Origin: Catenulispora sp.
Lineage (GTDB): Bacteria; Actinomycetota; Actinomycetes; Streptomycetales; Catenulisporaceae
Length of the DNA: 35,737 bases
Direction of reading: 5' to 3'
NCBI GenBank assembly: GCA_013361685.1
Contig: JABFXP010000043.1
Span: 1-35,737 of the forward strand
Shown: one piece after another, positions 20,639 through 28,207 of the stretch
Numbering within the stretch: the stretch's first letter is position 1
Layout of the letters: each line of letters opens with the position of its first letter
The notes under the pieces: generated by a model
Told to the model about the DNA's origin: nothing
Database searches by the model: none
What the model saw: only the letters and a program-made list of their open reading frames with translations
Program-made: the position numbers and the translations under genes

Positions 20639-20687
20639 CCACCCCAGCCGGCCGCGTCGAGCCCCTCCCCCCAGGCTCCGCCGGCCA

Positions 20688-20722
20688 GGTCCCGCCCCGC
20701 CACCCCCCAACGGGGCGGGACC
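20688..20722 (+). terminator. 12-bp perfect hairpin before exonuclease gene
   Basis: GGTCCCGCCCCG and CGGGGCGGGACC are exact inverse copies with an 11-base loop, 28 bases before the next start. Confidence 0.6.
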
Positions 20723-20750
20723 ACCCCAGCCAGCACCACGAAGAGGAGAC

Positions 20751-21521
20751 ATGAGCAGCAGCAACCAGAAGGCGCCGTTGGCCTTCGTGGACACGGAAAC
20801 GACGCACCTGTCCGCCGAGCTCGGCGAGGTGTGGGAAGTCGCCATCATCCTGCGCGACGGCGACGGCGACGGCGAGCACGTCTGGCAGTTCACCCCGCGC
20901 ACCATCGACGCCGAGATCCACGGCGAGGCGCTGCGCATCGGCCGGTTCGAGGAGCGCTTCGCTGTCCCGGACGGCTGCACCGCGGCGTACACCGCAGACG
21001 GCGACATCGACCCCATGACCCGCGACGACGCGATCACGGAGATCACCGCCACCCTCTCCGGCGCCGTCCTCGTCGCGAACAATGCCGCATTCGACGACCG
21101 ACACCTCCGCAAACTCCTCGACCTGCGCGAGGAAGAGCAGCCGTGGTGCCACCGGCCCACCTGCATCATGGCCCGCGCCGAGGGCTACCTGTGGGCGACC
21201 GACCCGCACTGGATGGCTGAGCAGGAAGCGGCAGTCGGTCAGGTCTCCTCGCGAGTCCTGTCGCGCCGGCTGGGCGTGGAACCGCCCGGCGGCGACGTTG
21301 CCCACACTGCGCTTGGGGATGCCCGGTGGGTGATGGCCGTCCACGATGCGATCACCGCCCCGCGGGTCGTTCGGGCGTGGGCCGACGACGAGATCGTGAC
21401 CTGCTCGCACAACCGCTGCTCGAACGGCGAGGGCTACTCGAAGGCCACCGAGCGCGGCTGGACTACCGATCGCGTGAACAACTGGCTGTGCCAGCAGCAT
21501 CCGATCGGCGGTGCCGCGTGA
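20751..21521 (+). CDS. DnaQ-like (DEDDh) 3'-5' exonuclease
   Basis: A 256-residue exonuclease. It has the Exo I motif FVDTETT (D14, E16), an Exo II-type segment VLVANNAAFDDRHL, and the Exo III motif HTALGDARW with the H-x4-D pair. These four acidic residues and the histidine bind two metal ions and remove nucleotides from 3' ends. The ATG has AGGAG upstream. The C-terminal 50 residues (CSHNRCSNGEGYSKAT) add a small Cys/His segment. The gene overlaps the PD-(D/E)XK nuclease gene, so a role in phage DNA recombination or host DNA turnover is likely. Confidence 0.85.
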   Translation: MSSSNQKAPLAFVDTETTHLSAELGEVWEVAIILRDGDGDGEHVWQFTPRTIDAEIHGEALRIGRFEERFAVPDGCTAAYTADGDIDPMTRDDAITEITATLSGAVLVANNAAFDDRHLRKLLDLREEEQPWCHRPTCIMARAEGYLWATDPHWMAEQEAAVGQVSSRVLSRRLGVEPPGGDVAHTALGDARWVMAVHDAITAPRVVRAWADDEIVTCSHNRCSNGEGYSKATERGWTTDRVNNWLCQQHPIGGAA

Positions 21522-22387
21522 CCGCGACCGCCGAAGCCCCCGAGCAGGCCGTACACCCGGCGTGGGACGGGTTCGGCGTCTACCCGGACCTACCGGCCGC
21601 CGACTACCACGCCGATATCGCCCCAGGCGGCAGCCTGTCCTCGACGGGCGCCCGCAAGCTCCTCGTCCCGAGCTGCCCCGCCAAGTTCCAGTACGAGCGC
21701 CTCCACGGCCAGAAGCCCAAGAAGGTCTTCGACTACGGCACCGCCGCCCACCAAGTCGTCCTCGGCAACGGGCCCGAACTCGTCATCTTCGACCGGCCCC
21801 GATGGGACACCGATGCCATCAAAGCCGAGATCGCCGAAGCCCGCGCCAGCGGCGCCATCCCCCTCAAGCCCCACGAGCACGCCCAGATCATGGCCATGGC
21901 CGACGCCCTGCGCCGCCACCCCGAGGCCGCCCCGCTCCTCGAACCCGACAGCGGCGAGGCCGAACAGTCCCTGTTCTGGAAAGACCCCGGAACCGGCATC
22001 ACCTGCCGGGCCCGCATCGACTGGTGGCGCCACGACGGCGAACCCGTCGACTACAAGTCCGCCCGATCTGCCGAGCCGCAGAAGTTCGAGAAGGACTCCT
22101 GGGAGCACGGCTACCCGCAGCAGGACGACTGGTACTGCGCCGGCCTGGAAGCCCTCGGCTACGCCGACGAGCACACGACGATGCGGTTCGTCGTGCAGGA
22201 GAAAGAGCCGCCCTACGTCGTCACCGTCGCCCGCTTCGACCTTGAGGCCCGGCGTATCGCCCGGCTCCTCAATGAGACGTCCCGGCACCTCTACGCCCGC
22301 TGCATGGAGACCGGGCACTGGCCCGGCTACTCGGAGACCACCGAGCTGATCTCCCTGCCCCCGTACATCGAACGCCTCTTCAACTAG
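21518..22387 (+). CDS. PD-(D/E)XK exonuclease (RecE/YqaJ-like)
   Basis: A 289-residue nuclease from a GTG in a GTGA overlap. Motifs in order: SLSSTGARKLL and CPAKFQYERL near the N-terminus, GTAAHQVVLG (H78), E149, D168 (RARIDWW), and D178-Y-K180 (PVDYKSARS). This is the arrangement of phage PD-(D/E)XK exonucleases of the Cas4/RecE-related group, which make 3' single strands for recombination. Length fits. It precedes a Sak4-like ATPase gene, which supports an exonuclease/annealase pair. Confidence 0.85.
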   Translation: MTATAEAPEQAVHPAWDGFGVYPDLPAADYHADIAPGGSLSSTGARKLLVPSCPAKFQYERLHGQKPKKVFDYGTAAHQVVLGNGPELVIFDRPRWDTDAIKAEIAEARASGAIPLKPHEHAQIMAMADALRRHPEAAPLLEPDSGEAEQSLFWKDPGTGITCRARIDWWRHDGEPVDYKSARSAEPQKFEKDSWEHGYPQQDDWYCAGLEALGYADEHTTMRFVVQEKEPPYVVTVARFDLEARRIARLLNETSRHLYARCMETGHWPGYSETTELISLPPYIERLFN

Positions 22388-22401
22388 GAGCCCATCCCAC
22401 C

Positions 22402-23394
22402 ATGGCCACCAATCCGATTCAGCGCGCCGGCCAGCAGATGGCCCACCGGTCGCCCCAGCAGCAAGACGACGAGTACGACGACAGCCCGTTCACCTTCCGC
22501 CCGGCCACCCGCGAGCGCGTCAAGGCCCGCATGTCCATCCAGGGCGTCGCCGGCTCCGGCAAGACGTGGACGGCGCTCAATGTTGCCCACGGCCTCAACG
22601 GCGGCGAGCGGTTCGCCGTCATCGACACCGAACGCGAATCCGCCTCCCTGTACCTGGGCGTCAACGGCATCCAGTTCGACTCCTGCTCCATGCACCGCTA
22701 CGACCCTCGCGACCTCGTCAAGGCCCTCGCGCAGGCCGCCAAGGCGGGTTACGGCACGGTAGTCGTGGACTCCCTGTCGCACTTCTGGAACGGCACAGAC
22801 GGCACCCTCGACCAGGTCGAGAAGGCCAAGGCCAAGTACGGCGGCAACAGCTTCGCGGGCTGGAAAGACGGCACCCCGATGCAGAACGCCATGATCGACG
22901 CCCTGCTGTCCTACCCGGGTCACGTCATCGCGACGATGCGGTCCCACACCGAGTGGGTGCTGCAGGAGAACGACCGCGGACGTAAGGAGCCCGTCGCCGT
23001 CGGCATGCGGGCCGAGCAGCGCAAGGGCGTCGAGTACGAGTTCAGCGTCGTCGCCGAGATGGACGTCAACAACCGGCTGCGGTTCCTCAAGTCCCGCTGC
23101 CCCGCCTTCCACCAGCAGGTACTGGAGAAGCCCGACGGGATCCGGGACATCGCCAAGCCGCTCCTGGACTGGCTGAACGACGGCGCTGAGGGAGTAGACC
23201 CCGCCGGCTACATCGACGACGCCAAGTCAGAGAAGGCCACAGCCGAGAGTCTGCTCGCACTCTTCCGCGAGGTTGAGGCCCGCGGGCTGCTCGCCACCCC
23301 GCTGCTGCACCCGGACACCGGCAAGCCCACGAACCTCGGCGACTACATCCGCGAACGCGGCACCGCGCTGAAGAAGCCCCAGCCCCCGCAGTAG
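22402..23394 (+). CDS. Sak4-like RecA-fold ATPase (AAA_24)
   Basis: A 330-residue protein. Walker A is GVAGSGKT (residues 48-55), followed by a Walker B-type strand TVVVDSLSHFW (about 118-128) and an ATMRSHTEW segment matching sensor-type positions. This matches the AAA_24 / Sak4 family of phage RecA-like proteins, which take part in single-strand annealing or homologous recombination. It starts 14 bases after the exonuclease gene, and a strong hairpin follows it. No separate SSB gene is visible nearby, though Sak4 usually works with one. Confidence 0.85.
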   Translation: MATNPIQRAGQQMAHRSPQQQDDEYDDSPFTFRPATRERVKARMSIQGVAGSGKTWTALNVAHGLNGGERFAVIDTERESASLYLGVNGIQFDSCSMHRYDPRDLVKALAQAAKAGYGTVVVDSLSHFWNGTDGTLDQVEKAKAKYGGNSFAGWKDGTPMQNAMIDALLSYPGHVIATMRSHTEWVLQENDRGRKEPVAVGMRAEQRKGVEYEFSVVAEMDVNNRLRFLKSRCPAFHQQVLEKPDGIRDIAKPLLDWLNDGAEGVDPAGYIDDAKSEKATAESLLALFREVEARGLLATPLLHPDTGKPTNLGDYIRERGTALKKPQPPQ

Positions 23395-23405
23395 CCCCGG
23401 ACCAC

Positions 23406-23434
23406 GGCCGGCCCGGGGCGAATCCGGGCCGGCC
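23406..23434 (+). terminator. 11-bp perfect hairpin after ATPase gene
   Basis: GGCCGGCCCGG and CCGGGCCGGCC are exact inverse copies with a short loop; AAGGAGA for the next gene follows 6 bases later. Confidence 0.6.
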
Positions 23435-23454
23435 TTCCCCAAGGAGACCATGCC

Positions 23455-23859
23455 GTGAAGGCATTCAGCATCAAGCAGCCCTGGATCGACGCGATCCTGT
23501 ACGGCGGCAAAGGGCCGGAGAACCGGTCGTGGCCGCTGCCGGCGAAGTACGTCGGCGTTCCCGTGCTGCTCCACTCTTCCGCCGCACTCGACCGCCGGGC
23601 CGTACTGCCCGCCGGTGTGGACACGTCCGGCTGGCCCGGCGTCCGCGGTGCCATCCTCGCCCAGGCCACGTTCACCGGCTGCCACCTCGACGCCGGATGC
23701 TGCGAACTGTGGGGGCAGCGGCACGTCTTCCACTGGCAGCCCGCCGACATCCACGTGCTGCCCGAGCCCGTGCCCGCGAAGGGTGCGCTGCAGTTCTGGA
23801 CGCCCGCCCCGGACATCCTCGCCGCCGTGCACGAGCAGCTCGGGGCGGTGGCCCGGTGA
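23455..23859 (+). CDS. ASCH-domain protein
   Basis: A 134-residue protein from a GTG preceded by AAGGAGA. The start MKAFSIKQPWIDAILYGGKGPENRSW is the diagnostic opening of the ASCH fold (PUA-related beta barrel), with GVPVLLHSSAA and GAILAQATFTGCH further on. ASCH proteins bind RNA or modified nucleosides, and some are ribonucleases or N4-acetylcytidine hydrolases; the exact activity here is unknown. It overlaps the next gene by GTGA. A role in RNA metabolism or counter-defence is speculation. Confidence 0.85.
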   Translation: MKAFSIKQPWIDAILYGGKGPENRSWPLPAKYVGVPVLLHSSAALDRRAVLPAGVDTSGWPGVRGAILAQATFTGCHLDAGCCELWGQRHVFHWQPADIHVLPEPVPAKGALQFWTPAPDILAAVHEQLGAVAR

Positions 23860-24179
23860 GCCGCCTCCACCACGCACCGCCGTGCGATACGTGCCCGTGC
23901 CCCGCCTGGGGTCTTGAGTGCACCGAGCACCGCAAGCCCACGCAGTCGCCGGTACAGGAAACCCCCACGCACTCCGGCCCCGGCTACGACCTGCTCCCGC
24001 TGCCGGCCCGCGGTGACGCCGTCGAGCAGTGGCTGAAGGCCCAGCGGGACGAGCACGTGGACGGCTACGGCCCGACGCCCGGCTGGTACGCGCTCGACCG
24101 AGCCCTCAACCGCTACCGCATCCACGCCGAAAGCGGCACGCCACTCGACCAGGACATCAACGCCGAAGTCCCGTTCTGA
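23856..24179 (+). CDS. hypothetical protein with N-terminal Cys cluster
   Basis: A 107-residue protein coupled to the ASCH gene. The start (PPCDTCPCPAWGLECTEH) has five cysteines, suggesting a zinc site. The C-terminal part (AVEQWLKAQRDEHVDGYG...ALDRALNRYRIHAESG) is helical. Function unknown. Confidence 0.65.
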   Translation: MSRLHHAPPCDTCPCPAWGLECTEHRKPTQSPVQETPTHSGPGYDLLPLPARGDAVEQWLKAQRDEHVDGYGPTPGWYALDRALNRYRIHAESGTPLDQDINAEVPF

Positions 24180-24186
24180 CCCACCA

Positions 24187-24208
24187 GCCGCCCGCCCCAC
24201 CGGGCGGC
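24187..24208 (+). terminator. 8-bp GC hairpin
   Basis: GCCGCCCG and CGGGCGGC with a 6-base loop, between the ASCH block and the antirepressor gene. Confidence 0.5.
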
Positions 24209-24249
24209 CACCACCGCAGCATCCCGCCAGACCCCGACAGGAGACCGAG

Positions 24250-25002
24250 ATGGCGAAGACCCTCGCCGTAGCCCCTAACCCCGAAGACTCGGCTCGTTCT
24301 CTCAACACCTTCGACTTCCACGGCCACCAGGCCGCCGTCTTCACCGACGACCGCGGCCACTGGATCTTCCCGAAGCAGATCTCCGGCTTCATGGGGATCG
24401 ACGCCGAGAACCAGCGCAAGCGCATCCTGCGAAACCACTGGTCAGAGGGCTGGACCGCCACCATGGCGGTCCAGGTCCCCGGAGACACGCAAGCCCGTGA
24501 GCACTTTCTGCTGCACCAGCGGCGCCTGCCGATGTGGCTCGGCTCCATCACCACCAGCAACATCAAGGACCGCTCCACTCGGGCCCGCGTCGAGGAGCAC
24601 CAGACCGAGTTCGCTGACGCGCTCGCCGACTACCTGACCAAGGGCGTGGCGATCAACCCGCGCGCAGCAGTTGGTGATGACCTCGACGTCATCGAGGGGA
24701 TGGTGCGGGCGATCCGGGCCGACCGCCGCCGCCTTGCTGCCGTGGAAGAGGCCCAGGTGGCACTCGCTGCGAAGGTCGATGCGATCGAAGGACGTCACGG
24801 CTGGTTCACCGCGCTGGCTCACGCCAAGCTGCACGACCACAGCACAGAGCGCAGTTATCTGTCGCGTGTCGGGAGCAAGGCGTCCGCCATCTGCCGAGCC
24901 CTCGGCATAAAGCCTCACCCCCGTGAGGACGCAACGTTCGGCACCGTGAACACCTACCCGGTGCACGTGCTGGAGCAGGCGTTCGCGGAGGTGACTCCGT
25001 GA
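24250..25002 (+). CDS. phage antirepressor (P22_AR_N-type)
   Basis: A 250-residue protein from the ATG at 24250 with GGAGA upstream. Residues about 20-115 (FDFHGHQAAVFTDDRGHWIFPKQISGFMGIDAENQRKRI) match the N-terminal domain of P22-type antirepressors. The C-terminal half has a coiled stretch (RRLAAVEEAQVALAAKVDAIEG) and an HTH-like RVGSKASAICRALGIKP. Such proteins inactivate the prophage repressor or other regulators. It is the second antirepressor-type gene in the window, unrelated in domain make-up to the one at 3124. Confidence 0.85.
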   Translation: MAKTLAVAPNPEDSARSLNTFDFHGHQAAVFTDDRGHWIFPKQISGFMGIDAENQRKRILRNHWSEGWTATMAVQVPGDTQAREHFLLHQRRLPMWLGSITTSNIKDRSTRARVEEHQTEFADALADYLTKGVAINPRAAVGDDLDVIEGMVRAIRADRRRLAAVEEAQVALAAKVDAIEGRHGWFTALAHAKLHDHSTERSYLSRVGSKASAICRALGIKPHPREDATFGTVNTYPVHVLEQAFAEVTP

Positions 25003-25343
25003 ACGCCACCGCTGCCCCCCTCCCGGGCATGCCCGAACCGCCCGTCCCACCCGCGGTACAGCGCGCCGCCGACTACGAGACGTGGGTCGCCGCCGTCCGC
25101 CCGGCGTTCGAGAAGGCCGCCGCGACCGGCGAGACCTTCACCGCCTACGAGATCGCCCACGCCAACGACTTGCCCGAGCCGCCCGACTCCGCCCACCACT
25201 GGGGCCGCTTGATGACCCTCCTCCGCGAAGAGGGCTGGATACGGCACGCCGGATGGACCTGCTCACCCCGCCCCACCACCCACCAGAGCGGTGTGCGCAC
25301 CTGGCGCGGCACCCCGGCCGCCATGCAGGGGAGGGCAGCGTGA
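24999..25343 (+). CDS. winged-helix-like hypothetical protein
   Basis: A 114-residue protein from a GTG overlapping the antirepressor stop. The core (FEKAAATGETFTAYEIAHANDLPEPPDSAHHWGRLMTLLREEGWI, then HAGWTCS and RTWRGTPA) reads like a winged helix that could sense or bind DNA. Similar proteins are common in actinophages. Function unknown. Confidence 0.7.
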   Translation: MNATAAPLPGMPEPPVPPAVQRAADYETWVAAVRPAFEKAAATGETFTAYEIAHANDLPEPPDSAHHWGRLMTLLREEGWIRHAGWTCSPRPTTHQSGVRTWRGTPAAMQGRAA

Positions 25344-25561
25344 GCGCCGACGACTTCGACATCGCCCGCTTCAAAGCGCTCTGCGCCCACCTCGGCATCG
25401 AGACCCACGTCGTCACCGACACGTTCGGCCGACAGGACGTGCAGATCGACCGGGACGGCCTCAACAAGCTCATCGCCGCCGGCCTGCTTCCCGAAGACCC
25501 CACCACCCTGCCCGGCTGGGCTGAGACGGTCAGGCGGCACCGAGAAGGCGGTGCCGCATGA
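25340..25561 (+). CDS. small hypothetical protein, 73 aa
   Basis: From a GTG in a GTGA overlap (MSADDFDIARFKALCAHLGI). Acidic, mostly helical, no motif recognised. Overlaps the YspA-like gene by ATGA. Confidence 0.6.
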   Translation: MSADDFDIARFKALCAHLGIETHVVTDTFGRQDVQIDRDGLNKLIAAGLLPEDPTTLPGWAETVRRHREGGAA

Positions 25562-26001
25562 CCGCCCCGTACCGGGTCCTCGTCACCGGCAGCCGGGACT
25601 GGCCCTCCTACGACGTCGTCTGGCTCGCCCTGGACGCCGCGTTCTGCCAGGCCGCCAACGCCCGGCGCGTGCTGACCGTCGTCCACGGCGCATGCCCCAC
25701 CGGCGCCGACGCGCACACCGTCGACTGGGCCACCCACATGATCGCCCGCGACCTGCCCGTCAAGGTCGAGCCGCACCCCGCCAAGGGCCACCCCACCCAG
25801 AACTTCGGGCCCTGGCCCGGCGCCGGCCCCCGCCGCAACCGCTACATGGTCAGCCTCGGCGCCAACCTGTGCCTCGCGTTCCTCGGCCCCTGCACCCGCC
25901 CCAACTGCCGCCAACCCGGCCCCCACGACTCCCACGGCGCCAGCGGATGCGCCGACCTCGCCCGAACCGCCGGAATCCCGGTCAAGGAGATCCGTCCGTG
26001 A
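25558..26001 (+). CDS. YspA-like SLOG family protein (DUF2493)
   Basis: A 147-residue protein. It opens RVLVTGSRDWPSYDVV, the nucleotide-type GSRDW loop of the SLOG superfamily, followed by VVHGACPTGADAHTVDWA. A Cys/His stretch (CTRPNCRQPGPHDSHGASGC) is inserted near the C-terminus. YspA-type proteins are thought to bind nucleotide-related ligands; some SLOG proteins act in phage-host conflict. The ligand here is unknown. Confidence 0.85.
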   Translation: MTAPYRVLVTGSRDWPSYDVVWLALDAAFCQAANARRVLTVVHGACPTGADAHTVDWATHMIARDLPVKVEPHPAKGHPTQNFGPWPGAGPRRNRYMVSLGANLCLAFLGPCTRPNCRQPGPHDSHGASGCADLARTAGIPVKEIRP

Positions 26002-26114
26002 CCCCTGAGCAGCGTCTCGCCCTGACCGCCGCGGCCCTCAGCGCCGCCGGCCTGCTCCTCATCGGCCTCGCCGTACTCGCCGCGGGCCGTGAGCACCGCC
26101 GGGAGGGGCCGTGA
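25998..26114 (+). CDS. 38-aa membrane peptide (below track cutoff)
   Basis: Starts at a GTG in a GTGA overlap and ends in a GTGA overlap with the next gene, which supports a real gene despite its size. After MTPEQR, residues 7-29 (LALTAAALSAAGLLLIGLAVL) form one transmembrane helix; the tail is basic (REHRREGP). Function unknown. Confidence 0.65.
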   Translation: MTPEQRLALTAAALSAAGLLLIGLAVLAAGREHRREGP

Positions 26115-26332
26115 ACGTCTGGTACGTCGCCGCCTTCCTCGCCGGCGCCCTCGCCCCCAACGGCGCTCGCCGCGCCTACCGGGCCGCCATCGCCTGGGCC
26201 ACCCGCCACACGCCCCCGGCCCCACTCCAGGCCCCGCACCCCGACCCCGCCGACACACGGTGCGGCACCGACGCCGACCTGCTCCAGCGGTGCAACGACA
26301 TGTGGAACCGCAGCCCGGAAGGAGAACAGTGA
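26111..26332 (+). CDS. small hypothetical protein, 73 aa
   Basis: From a GTG start. The N-terminus (MNVWYVAAFLAGALAPNGARRAYRAAIAWA) is hydrophobic and could span the membrane or be a signal anchor. Part of the coupled operon; function unknown. Confidence 0.6.
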   Translation: MNVWYVAAFLAGALAPNGARRAYRAAIAWATRHTPPAPLQAPHPDPADTRCGTDADLLQRCNDMWNRSPEGEQ

Positions 26333-27069
26333 CCACCGCCACCGACCGCCGATACCTCAACCGCAAGCAGCGGGAACTCAACACCCTCCGCGGTATCCCC
26401 AACCGCGTTGACGCCACCGAAGCCCGGGCCCGGCTGCTGGAGTACCGCAAGACCAAGGGCTGGGTCGACATCGCCGCGGCCACCGGATGCAGCGCCTGCC
26501 ACCTCCGGCACATCGTCTCCGGCAGGACGCAGACCATCAACCGGGCAACCCACAACAAGATCTTCAACGCCAGGCTGGCCCCAGCCCCAACTCGCGGCCT
26601 CTACATCGACGCCACCGGCACCCGCCGCCGCGTCCAAGCCCTCCAGGCCATCGGGCGATCCCAGCAGTTCATCGCCGAAGCCGCCAACACCACCCAGCAC
26701 CGCATCAACGTCATCACCCTCGGCGCACCCCGCGTCCGCCAGAAAGTCGCCGACAAGATCGCGGCAGCATACGAACAACTCGCCCACCAGCCCGTACCGG
26801 ACAACCACTTCACCCGCCGCGTCCGCCGGCACGCAGCCGCCCAAGGCTGGCACGGCCCCGACTTCTGGGACGACGTCGACCGCATCGACGACCCCGACTT
26901 CAACCCCGACGCCACCATCCCCCGGGCCCGGCAGGTCGCCGAAGACGCCCGCTGGCTCCTCGACGGCGGCCTCCACCGCGACCACATCGCACAACGCCTC
27001 GGCGTGTCCCGCTTCTACATCGACAAGGCCCTCCGCGAACACCCCGACGCAGGGACGGTGGCGGCGTGA
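26329..27069 (+). CDS. multi-HTH hypothetical protein
   Basis: A 246-residue basic protein from a GTG with GGAGAA upstream. At least three segments look like helix-turn-helix units: GWVDIAAATGCSACHLRHIVSGR, QQFIAEAANTTQHRINVITLGA, and HRDHIAQRLGVSRFYIDKALREH. Such repeated HTH units fit a DNA-binding regulator, and proteins of this kind occur in actinophage early operons. Target unknown. Confidence 0.7.
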   Translation: MTTATDRRYLNRKQRELNTLRGIPNRVDATEARARLLEYRKTKGWVDIAAATGCSACHLRHIVSGRTQTINRATHNKIFNARLAPAPTRGLYIDATGTRRRVQALQAIGRSQQFIAEAANTTQHRINVITLGAPRVRQKVADKIAAAYEQLAHQPVPDNHFTRRVRRHAAAQGWHGPDFWDDVDRIDDPDFNPDATIPRARQVAEDARWLLDGGLHRDHIAQRLGVSRFYIDKALREHPDAGTVAA

Positions 27070-27365
27070 GCAGCGAGGCCGCGGTCGAAGCCTGCCGCCA
27101 ACTACGGGAACTCACCGCGGACGGCTACCCCGTCAACTGGCTCGCCCGGCAGACCCACACCGCACCCAGCACCCTCTACGCCATCCGCGCCGGACAACGC
27201 CAGTTCATCCACTGGACCGTCGCCGAAGTCATCGACGACGCCTACCGCACCCTCCACGGCACCGACCCCACCACCCGCGGCCTCACCCATGGGGCCATCG
27301 GAACCGCACTCCTCACCGCCGGCCGCAACGGCTGGACCAGCACCCGAGAGGAGGTGACGACGTGA
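27066..27365 (+). CDS. small HTH protein, 99 aa
   Basis: From a GTG in a GTGA overlap. YPVNWLARQTHTAPSTLYAIRAGQRQFIHWTVAEVID looks like an HTH similar to the units in the preceding gene. Probably a DNA-binding partner; function unknown. Its last codons contain a strong Shine-Dalgarno (GAGGAGGTG) for an 8-residue reading frame, MIARIWWP, at 27362-27388. Confidence 0.65.
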   Translation: MSSEAAVEACRQLRELTADGYPVNWLARQTHTAPSTLYAIRAGQRQFIHWTVAEVIDDAYRTLHGTDPTTRGLTHGAIGTALLTAGRNGWTSTREEVTT

Positions 27366-27405
27366 TCGCACGCATCTGGTGGCCGTAGGAGACCGCCCCG
27401 ACCGC

Positions 27406-27438
27406 GGGGCCGTGACCGCGGGATTCGGCCACGGCCCC
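27406..27438 (+). terminator. 9-bp hairpin
   Basis: GGGGCCGTG and CACGGCCCC are exact inverse copies with a 15-base loop, just before the AAGGAG of the next gene. Confidence 0.5.
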
Positions 27439-27466
27439 ACCCACCATCCCACCCCAAGGAGACAAC

Positions 27467-27853
27467 GTGTCCTACCCCGAACTGCTCACCGCCGACGAGA
27501 AGCTCGCCGACGCCAAGAAGCGCCTCAACATCCCCCGCATCGTCGTCATCTGCGGCAGTACGCGCTTCTGGCAGGAGATGGCCGACGCCGCCTGGAACGA
27601 GACCGTCGTCGGCCGGATCGTCGTCAAGCCCGACGTCGACATGAAGCGTCCCGGCGCCGTCTACACGGACGCCCAGGCCGTCAAGACCGACCTCGACGAG
27701 TTGCACCGCGCCAAGATCCGCCTCGCCGACGAGGTCTTGATCGTCAACCCCGGCGGCTACGTGGGTCAGTCCACCACCGCCGAAATCGCATACGCGCGCG
27801 AGCTGGGCAAGCCCGTCCGGTTCACCCACCCCGAAGCCGACCCCGCCGCATGA
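27467..27853 (+). CDS. nucleoside 2-deoxyribosyltransferase-like (SLOG/DUF4406-type) protein
   Basis: A 128-residue protein from a GTG preceded by AAGGAG. IVVICGSTRFWQEMADAAW is a Rossmann-like strand-loop with the GSTRF motif, and LADEVLIVNPGGYVGQSTTAEIAYARELGKPV is the C-terminal half typical of nucleoside deoxyribosyltransferase-like and DUF4406 proteins. A likely role is binding or cleavage of a nucleoside or nucleotide. The glutamate in TTAEIAYA could be the catalytic residue. Whether it is an enzyme or a ligand sensor is open. Confidence 0.8.
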   Translation: MSYPELLTADEKLADAKKRLNIPRIVVICGSTRFWQEMADAAWNETVVGRIVVKPDVDMKRPGAVYTDAQAVKTDLDELHRAKIRLADEVLIVNPGGYVGQSTTAEIAYARELGKPVRFTHPEADPAA

Positions 27854-27858
27854 CAGCC

Positions 27859-27888
27859 GCCGGCCCGGGGCGACGGGACCGGGCCGGC
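27859..27888. terminator. 10-bp perfect hairpin
   Basis: GCCGGCCCGG and CCGGGCCGGC are exact inverse copies with a 10-base loop, right after the SLOG-like gene and before a convergent gene. Confidence 0.6.
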
Positions 27889-27899
27889 ACAGCACAAAG

Positions 27900-27920
27900 C
27901 CCCGCGGGGATGCCGCGGGG
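27900..27920. terminator. 8-bp hairpin paired with the preceding one
   Basis: CCCCGCGG and CCGCGGGG around a GGATG loop; preceded by AAAG on the side facing the leftward gene, so it probably terminates that gene. Confidence 0.6.
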
Positions 27921-27945
27921 CCGGAGATGAGGAGGAAGGGTGAGG

Positions 27946-28203
27946 TCAGGACTCGGCCGGCGGCTCATCCTCGGGCGCCACAACTTTGCGAACCCGACGA
28001 CCAGGATCCGGCGCGATCTTCGCGATCCACTCCCGCGTGAGGCCCGACCAGCGGGCCATGTCGGAGGGGCCGATTCCGTCTGCGCGCGCCTGCACGAGCA
28101 GGGCACGCAGTTCCCCGTCGGCACGCTCAAAGGCTTCCTTGGCCCGTGCGCGCTTCCGGGCCGCAGCCCTGATCTCGGTGGCGACTTCTTCCATGCCGCT
28201 CAT
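27946..28203 (-). CDS. small HTH regulator, leftward
   Basis: I start at the ATG at 28203 (MSGMEEVATEIRAAARKRARAKE); longer forms run through the repeat array at 28208-28272, which looks like its promoter. The C-terminal half (ELRALLVQARADGIGPSDMARWSGLTREWIAKIAPDPG) is a helix-turn-helix of a type common in small Streptomyces DNA-binding proteins. It is the only leftward gene in the early region and separates two rightward blocks. It may control itself and the block starting at 28375. Confidence 0.65.
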   Translation of the reverse strand: MSGMEEVATEIRAAARKRARAKEAFERADGELRALLVQARADGIGPSDMARWSGLTREWIAKIAPDPGRRVRKVVAPEDEPPAES

Positions 28204-28207
28204 GATG

